A DNA stretch of 64,000 nucleotides from Vicinamibacteraceae bacterium (GTDB lineage: Bacteria > Acidobacteriota > Thermoanaerobaculia > Multivoradales > Multivoraceae), in assembly GCA_012270995.1 (NCBI GenBank), contig JAAXHG010000132.1, forward strand, positions 84,208 to 148,207, in the 5' to 3' direction. Below are positions 43,857-53,262 of this stretch, in pieces. The notes under the pieces were generated by a model. It saw only the letters and a program-made list of their open reading frames with translations. It was not told the origin of the DNA and ran no database searches. Numbering within the stretch: position 1 is the first letter of the stretch; each line of letters starts with the position of its first letter. Position numbers and translations under genes: made by a program.

Positions 43857-44636
43857 ATGGCAAACCGACAGGCCACCGGCTACACCCTCCTGTTCGCGAC
43901 CGCGATCTGCATCGTGTGCGGGATCCTCGTGTCCTCCTTCGCGGTCAGCCTGGAGGATCTCCAGGACGAGAACATCGCCCTCGACAAGCAAAAGCGGGTC
44001 CTGGAGGCCGTGGGCCTGCTCCAGCCCGGCGAGCCGATCGACGAGGCGCAGGTCGCCGAGCGCTTCGCGCCGATCGAACCGGTGCTCATCGAGCTCGCCT
44101 CGGGTGAGGCGGTGGACGGCGACACGGCGACCTTCGACCAGCAGCGCCGCGCCCGGGATCCGGTCACCAGCACGGAAGCCCCCGAGAACCTGGCCAAGGT
44201 CAAACGCGTCCCGGATCGGGCTCTCCTCTACGAGATGCGCGGCGACGCCGGCGACCTCGAGATGATCGTGCTGCCGATCGAAGGTCTGGGACTCTGGGGC
44301 ACGCTCTACGGCTTCCTGGCGCTCGATGCCGACACGACGACCGTGCGCGGCATCACCTACTACCAGCACAAGGAGACGCCGGGCCTGGGCGGCGAAGTGG
44401 ACAATCCCAGCTGGAAGGACAAGTGGCCCGGACGCAAGGCCTTCGACGACGACGGCGAGGTCAGCCTGGCGGTGATCAAGGGACCGGCAAGAACCGCCGA
44501 GCACGATCCTCACCGCGTCGACGGTCTCGCCGGCGCGACGATCACCAGCAACGGGGTGACGAACATGCTCGAGTTCTGGCTCGGCGAGAACGGCTTCGAG
44601 CCCTATCTCAACCGGATCCGCGCGGAGGCCAACTGA
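43857..44636 (+). CDS. nqrC: Na+-translocating NADH:quinone reductase subunit C
   Basis: The 259-residue NqrC has one N-terminal membrane helix (about residues 8-30) and a periplasmic FMN-binding domain with [20 protein letters not shown] and the flavinylation site [15 protein letters not shown] (Thr about residue 228). In most NqrC proteins the site reads SGAT; here Ser is Ala, while Gly-Ala-Thr is kept. ApbE presumably attaches FMN to this Thr. Stop and next start overlap (TGATG at 44634-44638), so nqrC and nqrD are coupled. Confidence 0.93.
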   Translation: MANRQATGYTLLFATAICIVCGILVSSFAVSLEDLQDENIALDKQKRVLEAVGLLQPGEPIDEAQVAERFAPIEPVLIELASGEAVDGDTATFDQQRRARDPVTSTEAPENLAKVKRVPDRALLYEMRGDAGDLEMIVLPIEGLGLWGTLYGFLALDADTTTVRGITYYQHKETPGLGGEVDNPSWKDKWPGRKAFDDDGEVSLAVIKGPARTAEHDPHRVDGLAGATITSNGVTNMLEFWLGENGFEPYLNRIRAEAN

Positions 44637-45262
44637 TGGCTGTCAAGAAGAGCGAAGCGGCGCTCGATCCCCTCTTCAACAACAATCCGATCGCGCTCCA
44701 GGTGCTCGGCATCTGCTCGGCGCTGGCGGTGACCACGAAAATGGAGACCTCGGTCGTCATGTGCGCGGCCGTCATCGGCGTGCTCACCCTGTCCAACCTG
44801 ACGATCAGCCTGCTCCGGCATCAGATCCCGAACAGCATCCGGATCATCGTCCAGTTGACCGTCATCGCGTCCCTGGTCATCGTCACCGACCAGATTCTCA
44901 AGGCCTACGTGTTCGAGATCAGCAAGCAGCTCTCGGTGTTCGTCGGGCTGATCATCACGAACTGCATCATCATGGGGCGGGCCGAAGCCTTCGCGATGCA
45001 GAACCCGCCGTCGCTGGCCATCCTCGACGGCATCGGCAACGGCATCGGCTACAGCGCGATCCTGATGGTCACGGCGTTCCTGCGCGAGCTGTTCGGTTCC
45101 GGGAAGCTCTACGGCTACAGCGTTCTGCCCACGGTTTCCGAAGGCGGCTGGTACCTGCCGAACGGCCTGATGCTGCTGTCGCCGGCGGCCTTCTTCATCA
45201 TCGGCGGACTGATCTGGGCGTTGCGCGTGTACAAGCCCGCCCAGATCGAGATGGACGGGTAA
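44636..45262 (+). CDS. nqrD: Na+-translocating NADH:quinone reductase subunit D
   Basis: The 208-residue membrane protein NqrD has six hydrophobic helices and [20 protein letters not shown] at the start, followed by [20 protein letters not shown], the family signature, and ends [14 protein letters not shown]. With NqrE it holds an Fe site between the two subunits. The ATG overlaps the nqrC stop; GGAGG lies 7 bp upstream. A gap of 15 bp separates it from nqrE. Confidence 0.94.
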   Translation: MAVKKSEAALDPLFNNNPIALQVLGICSALAVTTKMETSVVMCAAVIGVLTLSNLTISLLRHQIPNSIRIIVQLTVIASLVIVTDQILKAYVFEISKQLSVFVGLIITNCIIMGRAEAFAMQNPPSLAILDGIGNGIGYSAILMVTAFLRELFGSGKLYGYSVLPTVSEGGWYLPNGLMLLSPAAFFIIGGLIWALRVYKPAQIEMDG

Positions 45263-45277
45263 ACGGGAGCCGGGACG

Positions 45278-45895
45278 ATGTTCGAGGAATACCTGAACCT
45301 GGCCGTGAAGGCCATCTTCATCGAGAACATGGCGCTGACCTTCTTCCTGGGCATGTGCTCCTTTCTGGCGGTGTCGAAGAAGGTGGAGACCGCGGTCGGC
45401 CTCGGCCTGGCGGTCATCTTCGTGCTCACCGTCACCGTGCCGGCGAACAACCTGATCCAGACCTACCTCCTGAACGAAGGCGCCCTCGCCTGGATCAGCC
45501 CTGAGTTCGCCGGCGTCGATCTGACCTTCCTGAACCTGCTCTGCTTCATCGGCACGATCGCCGCGATGGTCCAGCTCGTGGAGATGACGACCGACCGCTT
45601 CTTCCCCGCGCTGCATGCCACGCTGGGCATCTTCCTGCCCCTGATCGCGGTGAACTGCGCGATCCTGGGCGGTTCCCTGTTCATGGTCGAGCGCGACTAC
45701 GATTTCGGCGAAAGCGTCGTCTTCGGCCTTGGCAACGGCATCGGCTGGTTCCTGGCCGTCGTCGCCCTGGCGTCCATCCGTGAGCGCCTGCGGTACAGCA
45801 ACGTGCCCCACGGTCTGCGCGGCCTGGGCATGACCTTCGTCATCACCGGGCTGATGGCGTTCGGCTTCATGGCCTTCGGGGGCATCCAGCTATGA
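45278..45895 (+). CDS. nqrE: Na+-translocating NADH:quinone reductase subunit E
   Basis: The 205-residue membrane protein NqrE begins [20 protein letters not shown] and has the Cys-bearing segments [14 protein letters not shown] and [16 protein letters not shown], both conserved (the two NqrD/NqrE half-sites share a membrane iron centre). It ends ...[15 protein letters not shown]. Its last 48 bases are repeated just after the stop (see 45844-45950). The GGAG at a short distance upstream is the ribosome site. Confidence 0.94.
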   Translation: MFEEYLNLAVKAIFIENMALTFFLGMCSFLAVSKKVETAVGLGLAVIFVLTVTVPANNLIQTYLLNEGALAWISPEFAGVDLTFLNLLCFIGTIAAMVQLVEMTTDRFFPALHATLGIFLPLIAVNCAILGGSLFMVERDYDFGESVVFGLGNGIGWFLAVVALASIRERLRYSNVPHGLRGLGMTFVITGLMAFGFMAFGGIQL

Positions 45896-45950
45896 CGCGC
45901 GGCACCGGGCTGATGGCGTTCGGCTTCATGGCCTTCCGGGGCATCCAGCT
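45844..45950. repeat. Tandem duplication of the nqrE 3' end at the nqrE-nqrF junction
   Basis: A 48-bp stretch at 45844-45891 recurs at 45903-45950, 59 bp further on, with one mismatch in 48 (an added C-for-G change). Copy 1 ends in the nqrE stop TGA; copy 2 runs directly into the nqrF GTG start, where GTG and a would-be TGA overlap as GTGA. Since 59 is not a multiple of three, the second copy is not in frame with nqrE. I infer that nqrE and nqrF once overlapped by 4 nt and that a small tandem duplication moved the end of nqrE away. Confidence 0.85.
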
Positions 45951-47168
45951 GTGATCACCGTCGTCCTCGGGGTGACGATGTTCACCGTCGTCATCCTCGC
46001 CCTGGTCACGGTCCTGATGCAGGCCAAGGCCCGGCTCGTCGCGGGCGGCGAAGTGTCGATCCTCATCAACGACGAGAAGACGCTGGCCGCCGCCACCGGC
46101 GGCACCCTGCTCGGCACCCTGGCCGAGCACCAGATCTTCATTCCCTCCGCCTGCGGCGGCCAGGGCACCTGCGGCGTCTGCACCGTCGACGTGTTCGAGG
46201 GCGGCGGCGCCATGCTGCCGACCGAGAAGACCCACATCAGCGGCCGCGAGGCGCGCGAGGGCTGCCGCCTGAGCTGCCAGGTCAAGATCAAGGAGGACAT
46301 GAAGATCGGCATCCCGGCCGAGGTCTTCGGGGTCAAGAAGTGGCAGTGCAAGGTCCGCTCGAACGAGAACGTCGCCACCTTCATCAAGGAACTCGTGCTG
46401 GAGCTGCCCGAAGGCGAGGAGGTTCCCTTCCGCGCCGGCGGCTACATCCAGATCGAGTGCCCTCCGCACGTCGTGAACTACAGCGATTTCACGATCGAGG
46501 ACGACTACCACGACGACTGGGACCGCTTCAAGCTCTGGAATCTGGTCTCCAAGGTCGACGAGACGGTGGTCCGCGCCTACTCGATGGCGAACTACCCGGA
46601 GGAGAAGGGCGTCATCATGCTGAACGTCCGGGTGGCGACGCCGCCGCCGCGCGAGATGGACCTGCCGCCCGGCCAGATGTCGTCCTACATCTTCGACCTG
46701 AAACCAGGCGACGACGTGACGATCGCCGGCCCCTTCGGCGAGTTCTTCGCCAAGGACACGGACGCCGAGATGGTGTTCGTCGGAGGCGGCGCCGGCATGG
46801 CGCCCATGCGCTCCCACATCTTCGACCAGTTCCGCCGCATCCGCACGGACCGCAAGGTGTCCTTCTGGTACGGCGCCCGCTCCTACCGCGAGGCCTTCTA
46901 CATCGATCACTTCGACCGGATCGCGGAGGAGAACCCGAACTTCACCTGGCATCTGGCGCTCTCCGATCCGCTCGAGGAGGACAACTGGGACGGCTACACG
47001 GGCTTCATCCACCAAGTCCTGTACGACAACTACCTGAACGATCACCCCGCCCCGGAAGACGTCGAGTACTACCTCTGCGGCCCGCCCCTGATGCTCCAGG
47101 CCTGCATGAAGATGCTCGACGACCTCGGCGTCGAGCCCGAGAACATCGCCTTCGACGACTTCGGCTGA
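45951..47168 (+). CDS. nqrF: Na+-translocating NADH:quinone reductase subunit F
   Basis: The 405-residue NqrF has an N-terminal membrane helix (about residues 2-25), a 2Fe-2S ferredoxin-like domain with [12 protein letters not shown] (Cys68, 74, 77) and a fourth Cys at about 109 (GCRLSC), and a FAD/NAD reductase part with [24 protein letters not shown] and [13 protein letters not shown]. It takes electrons from NADH into the complex. The GTG start is set by the family start and sits in the duplicated junction, where the ribosome site is weak. Confidence 0.94.
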   Translation: MITVVLGVTMFTVVILALVTVLMQAKARLVAGGEVSILINDEKTLAAATGGTLLGTLAEHQIFIPSACGGQGTCGVCTVDVFEGGGAMLPTEKTHISGREAREGCRLSCQVKIKEDMKIGIPAEVFGVKKWQCKVRSNENVATFIKELVLELPEGEEVPFRAGGYIQIECPPHVVNYSDFTIEDDYHDDWDRFKLWNLVSKVDETVVRAYSMANYPEEKGVIMLNVRVATPPPREMDLPPGQMSSYIFDLKPGDDVTIAGPFGEFFAKDTDAEMVFVGGGAGMAPMRSHIFDQFRRIRTDRKVSFWYGARSYREAFYIDHFDRIAEENPNFTWHLALSDPLEEDNWDGYTGFIHQVLYDNYLNDHPAPEDVEYYLCGPPLMLQACMKMLDDLGVEPENIAFDDFG

Positions 47169-47231
47169 GGCCTGGGCCTGGGGATGCGCGAGAGCGCGCG
47201 GCTGTTGGTGGCACCCGCACCTGGCTGGACG

Positions 47232-48353
47232 ATGTCGCGCAGTCGCATCGCAACACTCTCCCCGAACTCTTGTTCCTCCAAGCGGGGATGGCAAGGAAGC
47301 TGGCCGGTGTTGGCAGTTCTCGCTGGCCTCACGATCGGCTGTGGGCAAGCATCCGAAGAAGTCATGCTGCAGGGCGCGACGATGGGCACCTACTATCGCG
47401 TACGCGCGGTCGCGGACTCTGGTGACCGCGAAACGATTCGGGCTCTGGTCCAGCAACGGTTGGATGCGGTTGACCGCAGGATGTCGACCTACCGGGACGA
47501 CTCGGAGATCTCGCGCTTCAATCGGCTCGTGGCCGAAGAGTCGATAGTCGTTTCCGAGGAGACGTGGCAGGTACTCGAACTAGCCTGGAGGGTGCGGGAA
47601 GAGAGCGGGGGCGCCTTCGACCCCACCATCGGTCCCCTTGTCGACGCCTGGGGTTTCGGAGCGCCGGGACGCGAGGCGGAGCCAGCTCCAGTGGCTGATG
47701 ATCGTCTGGCCGAGTTGAGAAAGGCGATTGGCGCCATCGAGCTGACATCTGGGGACCGGCGAGTGCTCAAGCTCCAGGACGAAGCGGCTCTCGACCTGTC
47801 AGCAATAGCTAAGGGATGGGCCACGGACCGAGTTTCCGAAGCGCTCACGGAAGCCGGCTACGCCGGTCACCTGGTTGAGGTCGGCGGCGAGGTCCGCACG
47901 TCCGGGCACAGTCCTGCGAACGACCCGTGGCGCATCGCGATCGAGCGGCCGCCTGTTCGAGTACCCGAGCCCGGGCCATCCGCCCCAGCAGCCGCAACGG
48001 AGGACGCCACCCAGCCGGGCCTGCAGAAGGTCCTCCCCTTCACCGACGGATCCTTGGCGACCTCCGGCGACTACCGGAACTACTGGGAACGCGACGGCGT
48101 GCGCTACTCCCATACGATCGACCCCCGCACCGGCCGGCCGGTTGAACACGCCCTCGCCTCTGCGAGCGTGGTCCACACAAGCTGCGCCGCCGCTGATGGC
48201 TACGCCACCGCCCTGATGGTCCTCGGCCCCGAGGACGGCCTGGAGTGGGCGGACGAGAACGACATCGCCGCCCTGCTCCTTGTCTACAGGGAGGACTCGC
48301 TGGAGGAACTCACGAGCCGGGCTTTCCGCAACCGGTTCGGACCCGCCGACTAG
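47232..48353 (+). CDS. apbE: FAD:protein FMN transferase
   Basis: The 373-residue ApbE protein carries a lipoprotein signal (AGLTIGCGQ, lipobox LTIGC), then MGTYYRVRAV, DRRMSTYRDDSEISRFNRL, GAFDPTIGPLVDAWGFG, DLSAIAKGWATDRVS and TIDPRTGRPVEHALASASVV, ending in the conserved DGYATALMVLG with the metal-binding Asp. It moves FMN from FAD onto the Thr of NqrB and NqrC. Its place after nqrF is the common one. ATG 47184 is an earlier start but gives a lead that does not resemble a signal peptide. Confidence 0.93.
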   Translation: MSRSRIATLSPNSCSSKRGWQGSWPVLAVLAGLTIGCGQASEEVMLQGATMGTYYRVRAVADSGDRETIRALVQQRLDAVDRRMSTYRDDSEISRFNRLVAEESIVVSEETWQVLELAWRVREESGGAFDPTIGPLVDAWGFGAPGREAEPAPVADDRLAELRKAIGAIELTSGDRRVLKLQDEAALDLSAIAKGWATDRVSEALTEAGYAGHLVEVGGEVRTSGHSPANDPWRIAIERPPVRVPEPGPSAPAAATEDATQPGLQKVLPFTDGSLATSGDYRNYWERDGVRYSHTIDPRTGRPVEHALASASVVHTSCAAADGYATALMVLGPEDGLEWADENDIAALLLVYREDSLEELTSRAFRNRFGPAD

Positions 48354-48428
48354 CGGCCAGCCCCACGACGTCCAGCCGGTCCGGCGGGTGCCTCGCCAGC
48401 CCCGCGCCGGTAGACTGGCCTGTGAGTC

Positions 48429-48611
48429 ATGGCGGTCCTGTTTCTTTCGATCACTGTCATCGCCGCCTCGGTGATCCTCATGGCGGTCGGCGTGCTGCTG
48501 AGCGGGCGCTGCCTGCGGGGTTCCTGCGGGGGTCCCGATGTGCTCGGGCCCGATGGTGAGCCGCTGAGTTGCTCCAACTGCCCGCTGCGCCGTGCGCGGG
48601 AGGAGACCTGA
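48429..48611 (+). CDS. nqrM: Na+-NQR maturation protein NqrM
   Basis: A 60-residue protein with one membrane helix (VLFLSITVIAASVILMAVGV) followed by LRGSCGGPDVLGPDGEPLSC and SNCPLRR. The GSCGG block and following Cys residues are the DUF539/NqrM signature; NqrM is needed to insert the iron centre into NqrD/NqrE. It overlaps the following fused gene's TTG start by about 43 nt. Its presence completes the nqr/apbE/nqrM set. Confidence 0.85.
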   Translation: MAVLFLSITVIAASVILMAVGVLLSGRCLRGSCGGPDVLGPDGEPLSCSNCPLRRAREET

Positions 48612-50800
48612 TCGTCACCGAGGGCGCCACCGAGCGCCCGATCCAGATCACTCACCACGGCGAGACGCAGCCGTTCTCCCGCGGGTTGCTCGCGCGCAGC
48701 CTCTACGCCGCCGGACTCGACTTCGACCGGGCCTACCGTCGGGTGGAGCAACTGCAGCGACAGTTGCAGCACGAAGGCACGACCAGCCTCGAGAAGCGGC
48801 GTCTCGTACGGCGGATCGCCGACTTTCTGGACACGGAAGAGGGCTCGGACACCGCCGGTCGCTACCGGCTGATCCGCCGCCTGCGGCGGCTGCCCAAACC
48901 CCTGATCCTCTACATCGGCGGCGCCGGCGGCACAGGGAAATCGACGCTGGCCCTCGACCTGGCGCCGCAACTCCGCATCTACCGGATCAACGCCACCGAC
49001 ACCGTGCGTCAGGTCATGCGGATGGTGTTCGCGCCGGCGATTCTGCCGGCGCTTCACGTCTCGAGCTACGAGGCGGCAACGGACCCTCCCGCCGAACTTG
49101 CCGCGGGAGCCGCGAATCCACAACTCGCCACGCTCGAAGAGCAGGCGACCAGGGTATGCGTCGGCGTGCGGGCCGTGGTCGAACGGGCGATCGCCGAGAA
49201 CATCAGCCTCGTGGTCGAGGGGGTCCACCTCTTGCCGGGACTGGTTCCCTTCACCGACCTGGAGGGAGAGGCGTACCAGTTCTTCGTCATTCTCTCCACC
49301 CCGGACGAGGAGGTTCATCGGAGTCACTTTCTGGCTCGCGAGACCTTCGACGGCCGGAAGTCGAGCCGGCACCTGGATCACTTCACAGTGATTCGCGAAC
49401 AGCAGGACCGCCTCCTGCACCTGGCCGGAGAGGCTGACATCCCCATCCTGGACACGACGGACCGCGAGCAATCGCTCTCGGCGGCCATCGCCCTGCTCGG
49501 ACAGAGCCTCTCCCAGCGACTGCCCTGGCTGACCCAGGCGTCGGTCGAGTCGCTCGGCGAACGGCGCACCCCGGCTCTGCTCCTGGTGATCGACGGACTG
49601 CCCGACCGGCCCCTGCGCTCGCTCGGTGCACGGACGCCCCTCGAGGCCGCTCGCACGCGGACTCTCGACCGGCTGGCCAGGGAGGGCGTCTGCGGTCTGG
49701 CCGACCCGGTGGCGCCCGGCGTCGTTCCGGATACGGCCTCGGGCAATCTCGCCCTGTTCGCCCAGTCCCCGCGGGTGATGACCCGGGGACCGATCGAGGC
49801 GCTCGGCGCCGGCCTCAAACTGAAGGCGGGCACGATCGCCATTCGGGGCAACTTCGCCACCCTCGATGAGCGCGGCAGCGTCGTCGACCGCCGCGCCGGC
49901 CGCATCCGCGAGGACGCGAAGAAGCTGGCGAAGGCGATCGACAAGCTGGACCTCCCCGCTTCCGATCGGGTCAAGGTGCGCGTGCGGGCGACGACCGAGC
50001 ATCGGCTCGCGATCACGCTGCGCGGAGCAGGGTTGACCTCGGCCATCCAGGGCTCCGACCCGGGCGAGGGGGCGCCGTCCGGGCCGCCCCTGGCGCCGCG
50101 CCCCCTCGATCCCAACGACGACAGCGCCGAGCGAACCGCCCGTGTCCTCGCCCTGTTCGAGCAGGAGGCCCGACGGGTTCTGGCCCGGCACCCGGTGAAC
50201 GAGAAACGCCGCAAGAACGGCAAGCTGGCGGCCAATGCCGTCCTCACCCGCGGCGTCGGCCGGCTCCACCGCCTGCTTCCCCTGGAACCCGGCGGGTTGC
50301 CGCTCGAAGCCGCCTGCGTCGGCGGCGACCGGACCGTGATGGGTATTGCCTCGGCGCTCGGCGCATCCGTGATCCGCCGCCGCGGCATGACCGCGAACGT
50401 GGACACGGACCTCTCGCTCAAGTTCGACTGCGCCCTGGAGGCGCTCGAGGGGCACGACCTGGTGATGGTCCACGTCAAGGGCGCCGACATCGCCGCCCAC
50501 GACCGCCGCCCCGATCTGAAGGTCGCCTTCCTGGAACGGCTTGACCGCGAACTGGGGACCCTGCTCGACCGCCTCGACCAACCCGTCCGGGTCGCCGTGA
50601 CGGCCGACCATGCCACCCTGTCCGAACTGGGCGCGCATGGCGCGGATCCCGTGCCGGTGCTGATCTGGGGGGAGGGGATCGCGCCGGACGACGTGACCAG
50701 CTACGGCGAGCGCGCCGCGGGAACCGGCCGGTTGAGCCGTTTCCCGCTCCAGCTCCTGATCGAGCGCCTCTTCGAGCAGTACGGCGGCGAGGCGCCCTGA
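48569..50800 (+). CDS. 2-phosphoglycerate-kinase-like protein fused to archaeal-type phosphoglycerate mutase
   Basis: A 743-residue two-part protein. Residues about 1-330 resemble 2-phosphoglycerate kinase, including an ATP-cone-like N-terminal lead (FSRGLLARSLYAAGLDFDRA) and a P-loop LYIGGAGGTGKSTLALDLA at residues 117-126. From about residue 335 it turns into a cofactor-independent phosphoglycerate mutase of the archaeal ApgM type: LLVIDGLPDRPLRSLGARTP, GVVPDTASGNLAL (Ser about 391 as nucleophile candidate) and TADHATLSELGAHGADPVPV for the metals. The mutase half interconverts 3- and 2-phosphoglycerate; the kinase half could make 2,3-bisphosphoglycerate from 2-phosphoglycerate. The TTG start overlaps nqrM; a rare CTG at 48609 after GGAGGAG is the other option. 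Confidence 0.8.
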   Translation: MLQLPAAPCAGGDLIVTEGATERPIQITHHGETQPFSRGLLARSLYAAGLDFDRAYRRVEQLQRQLQHEGTTSLEKRRLVRRIADFLDTEEGSDTAGRYRLIRRLRRLPKPLILYIGGAGGTGKSTLALDLAPQLRIYRINATDTVRQVMRMVFAPAILPALHVSSYEAATDPPAELAAGAANPQLATLEEQATRVCVGVRAVVERAIAENISLVVEGVHLLPGLVPFTDLEGEAYQFFVILSTPDEEVHRSHFLARETFDGRKSSRHLDHFTVIREQQDRLLHLAGEADIPILDTTDREQSLSAAIALLGQSLSQRLPWLTQASVESLGERRTPALLLVIDGLPDRPLRSLGARTPLEAARTRTLDRLAREGVCGLADPVAPGVVPDTASGNLALFAQSPRVMTRGPIEALGAGLKLKAGTIAIRGNFATLDERGSVVDRRAGRIREDAKKLAKAIDKLDLPASDRVKVRVRATTEHRLAITLRGAGLTSAIQGSDPGEGAPSGPPLAPRPLDPNDDSAERTARVLALFEQEARRVLARHPVNEKRRKNGKLAANAVLTRGVGRLHRLLPLEPGGLPLEAACVGGDRTVMGIASALGASVIRRRGMTANVDTDLSLKFDCALEALEGHDLVMVHVKGADIAAHDRRPDLKVAFLERLDRELGTLLDRLDQPVRVAVTADHATLSELGAHGADPVPVLIWGEGIAPDDVTSYGERAAGTGRLSRFPLQLLIERLFEQYGGEAP

Positions 50801-51307
50801 GTGGCGAAGAAGATCGAACGCGCGGTCCAGCGCCGCGCCGATCTGGCGGGCGGCCGCGGCTTCGCCTGCGTGGCGCTCGACCGGCCGGCCGATCCCGTGA
50901 ACGTCGGCCACGTGCTGCGGGCGGCGCTCTGCTTCCAGGCCCGCATGATCATCCTGGGCCAGCCGTCGGAACACATCGACGTCCTGCGGCTGCCGACGGA
51001 TCCGACCCTCGCCTACCGGCATGTACCGGTGATCGAGGTTGAGGATCTGCTCGAGGCGGTTCCTCGCGACTCGGCCCTGGTCGCGGTCGAGATCGTTCCG
51101 GACGCGATCGCGCTGCCCGATTTCGTCCACCCCGAGCGGGCCTGCTACGTGTTCGGTCCCGAGAGCGGTTCGGTTTCCGAACGCATCCTGGAGCAGAGCG
51201 ACCACCGCCTTCGCGTGCCCACCGCGGTGTCGCTGAACCTCGGCATGACGGTCGGCGTCGTGCTCTACGATCGCTGCGCCGACCGCTGGCGCGGGAATCG
51301 CGAATGA
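50801..51307 (+). CDS. SpoU/TrmH-family RNA methyltransferase
   Basis: A 168-residue SPOUT methyltransferase: PVNVGHVLRAALCFQA (motif 1 with the Arg), CYVFGPESGSVSERILEQS (motif 2) and VPTAVSLNLGMTVGVVLYDR (motif 3, the knot that holds SAM). It lacks the extra N-terminal L30-like domain of RlmB, so it is a minimal tRNA or rRNA ribose 2'-O-methyltransferase. The GTG start lies immediately after the stop of the fusion gene (TGAGTG), so translation is coupled. Confidence 0.88.
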   Translation: MAKKIERAVQRRADLAGGRGFACVALDRPADPVNVGHVLRAALCFQARMIILGQPSEHIDVLRLPTDPTLAYRHVPVIEVEDLLEAVPRDSALVAVEIVPDAIALPDFVHPERACYVFGPESGSVSERILEQSDHRLRVPTAVSLNLGMTVGVVLYDRCADRWRGNRE

Positions 51308-51308
51308 G

Positions 51309-52001
51309 TCAGCTCTCGCGCGGCGACGTCGCCGGCTCGGCGAAGAGAGAGAGCAGGGGAAGTCCGAGCCGCTCGCGCACCAGGCGGCGCACAAGGCGCT
51401 GACGAAGATCCGGGAGCCTGCTCTCGTCCACTCGCCCCGCCGTCCGCCCCAACGCTTCGTCTGCGGCCGCCAGGACAGCCTCGCGGTCCGCCGTTGCAAG
51501 CGAGTCGAACGCCTGTCCGACCAGCTCGAGATCCAACGCTGCCAGCCTCGCCTCGACCTCCGGCGCCGCCCCGTCCAGCGTCAGGAGCCTGCGTCTCGTG
51601 GCGTCGACTCCCTGAAGCGAGGAGGGCAGAGCTGCCGCGAGGGCCGCCAGCTTCCCTGGCACATCGATGGTCGATGGCCGGCGACGAACCGGCGGCGCCG
51701 GTCCCAGCTCCCGATACACGGCCCACGCCTTCTCCACCGCCGGCCGGCAGTAGCGCAGACTGCTCACGCGCCGCTTTGGCGCGTCCGGCGCCGCGGCCGC
51801 CCGTTCGGCCCGCCGCGCGAACACTTCGCGGATGCTCTCGAGAACCAGGTCAAGCGGTACGCCATCCCGCCGCCACTTTCGCGCAAGCCGCCAGTCCGCC
51901 GGACTCAGCAGCAGGGGCGCTCCCCGCAGCCTGATGAACTCCTCCTCGATCACATCAAAGTAGCCGCAGTGGCTACGCTCGTTCTGACTCGACTTGCCCA
52001 T
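51309..52001 (-). CDS. Hypothetical protein
   Basis: A 230-residue protein with no domain I can name. It is rich in Leu, Ala, Arg and helices throughout. The N-terminal YFDVIEEEFIRLRGAPLLLS followed by PADWRLARKWRRDGVPLDLV is well conserved in my memory of hypothetical proteins from Acidobacteriota and deltaproteobacteria; I cannot assign a function. It starts 24 bp before the convergent... it converges with the RNA methyltransferase gene, whose end at 51307 is 1 bp away. No signal peptide or membrane helix is seen. Confidence 0.7.
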   Translation of the reverse strand: MGKSSQNERSHCGYFDVIEEEFIRLRGAPLLLSPADWRLARKWRRDGVPLDLVLESIREVFARRAERAAAAPDAPKRRVSSLRYCRPAVEKAWAVYRELGPAPPVRRRPSTIDVPGKLAALAAALPSSLQGVDATRRRLLTLDGAAPEVEARLAALDLELVGQAFDSLATADREAVLAAADEALGRTAGRVDESRLPDLRQRLVRRLVRERLGLPLLSLFAEPATSPRES

Positions 52002-52302
52002 CTTCCAAGCTCCGGCCGGTCGATCCTGGTCGTATCGAGGCCCTTGCCGGGTTGCCGAGAGTGCGGCACGGGCCTAGCCCTAGCGACCGATCGCCGAGGC
52101 GCTAGCGCCTCGGCGTCGGTGCTTTCGCACTGGCTGCGCGCTCTTCTACGCTACCCGTCGAGCGACCGGTCACCAGTCGGTACGACAGTTTACGCGACAT
52201 CGGACAGGTCACACTACACCAATGAGTTAGCAGCCGTCTGAGTCGGCTGTGGCGGGGCGGGTGCGTTGCTGCGGAACCTCCAAGCGCTGATCGTCATTGA
52301 CC
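52002..52302. other. Intergenic 300 bp with a perfect 24-bp palindrome
   Basis: No credible gene. The palindrome at 52092-52115 (CGCCGAGGCGCT and its exact reverse complement) is perfect and can form a strong hairpin with a minimal loop. It stands between two minus-strand genes, so it could end transcripts of the secreted-protein gene 52303-52986, though no T-run follows. The rest is without visible signals. Confidence 0.4.
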
Positions 52303-52986
52303 TTAGCCAAATGGATCAGCGAGGCACTGTTCCAGGACCAGAGCGGCGGCTTGGTACTCATCCATCGCGGCCATGCACGCGAGAAAGTCAAACGTGTCAA
52401 AAGCGCATGCGGTGTCAACTCTGTCGCTTGCATCGCCGAGCCGTTTCTTCTCCGGGGCACAGAGGTCAACTGCCCAAACTCCATTGACGCACTCGTAGGA
52501 CGGGTTCGGGTGAACATCGCCCAGCGAGCAGGGAGTCCCAAGCCCACCCCCGAATTGAGCGAAACTGACTAGCGGAGTTGAAGAATCGTAGAGCGCGAAC
52601 CCTGCAGGAGGGGGAATCAACTCTCTGCCGCGACGTCGTACAGCGTCCTCGTATTCTCGTCGCGACTTCTCGATGCTGTCAAAGATCTCTTGCCGCTTAT
52701 CGAGAACGTGTCTCAAGGTCCTGTAGAAGATGTAAGCGTCTCCATCGCTGGCTTCCGCGACCATTTCTTCTAGAAGCTCGCGCGCTTCTAGCATTTTCAC
52801 GGCCGAGGGTGCTCCTGTTGGGCGGCCGTCGTCCCCCCGAAGTTCCTCTACACGCTCGCGGGCTTCATTCAGCATCCCCCGGGCCTCTTCTCGGGCCGAG
52901 TCCGATTCGCCGGGTGCTTGGGCGGTCGCTATTCCAGCGGCAGCGACGGTCAACAGCGGAGCCAAGGCGAGGGCGATTCGACTCAT
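52303..52986 (-). CDS. Secreted hypothetical protein
   Basis: A 227-residue protein with a Sec signal (MSRIALALAPLLTVAAAGIA followed by TAQA, so cleavage near residue 24). The mature part is helical at first (SAREEARGMLNEARERVEEL, a coiled-coil-like stretch) and then a Cys-bearing domain (LGTPCSLGDVHPNPSYECVN, ...LCAPEKKR, and two further Cys). The Cys pattern suggests disulphides. I do not recognise the family. ATG 52986 fits the signal; the longer upstream start gives a poor lead. Confidence 0.6.
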   Translation of the reverse strand: MSRIALALAPLLTVAAAGIATAQAPGESDSAREEARGMLNEARERVEELRGDDGRPTGAPSAVKMLEARELLEEMVAEASDGDAYIFYRTLRHVLDKRQEIFDSIEKSRREYEDAVRRRGRELIPPPAGFALYDSSTPLVSFAQFGGGLGTPCSLGDVHPNPSYECVNGVWAVDLCAPEKKRLGDASDRVDTACAFDTFDFLACMAAMDEYQAAALVLEQCLADPFG

Positions 52987-53262
52987 GACGGTCTCCCCAA
53001 GTTGGTTGAAGACCGACTCTAGCATGGGCATCGTGGACCCCTGCCCGTTGCTCTCAGTCATCTTCGCGTCGTTGATCCAGACGGTCTCGGGCAAGGGTGG
53101 GTGCGAAGTCTGCCCGCCAACGAATCGGCCCGGGAAGCCCAAGTGGTGCTTGAGCGTCTTGAACTACGCCTCCGATTCAGGGATCGTCGGCGGCGACCTT
53201 TGGGGCTACCTGCGGATCGCGTGAGTCCGAGCCAGGCAAGCACAAGCGCAGTACCTGAGAAG

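Noticed and set aside
41515..43863. 782-codon minus-strand frame across nqrA and nqrB
   Set aside because: It crosses two well-supported genes and has an antisense-like residue mix.
41128..47168. Rnf complex instead of Na+-NQR
   Set aside because: NqrA and the NqrF layout (one 2Fe-2S plus FAD reductase), the gene order A-F, and nqrM after it are specific to NQR; RnfB/RnfC-type multi-cluster proteins are absent.
48350..51499. 1049-codon minus-strand frame over nqrM, the fusion gene and the RNA methyltransferase
   Set aside because: Antisense of three supported genes; no motif or ribosome site.
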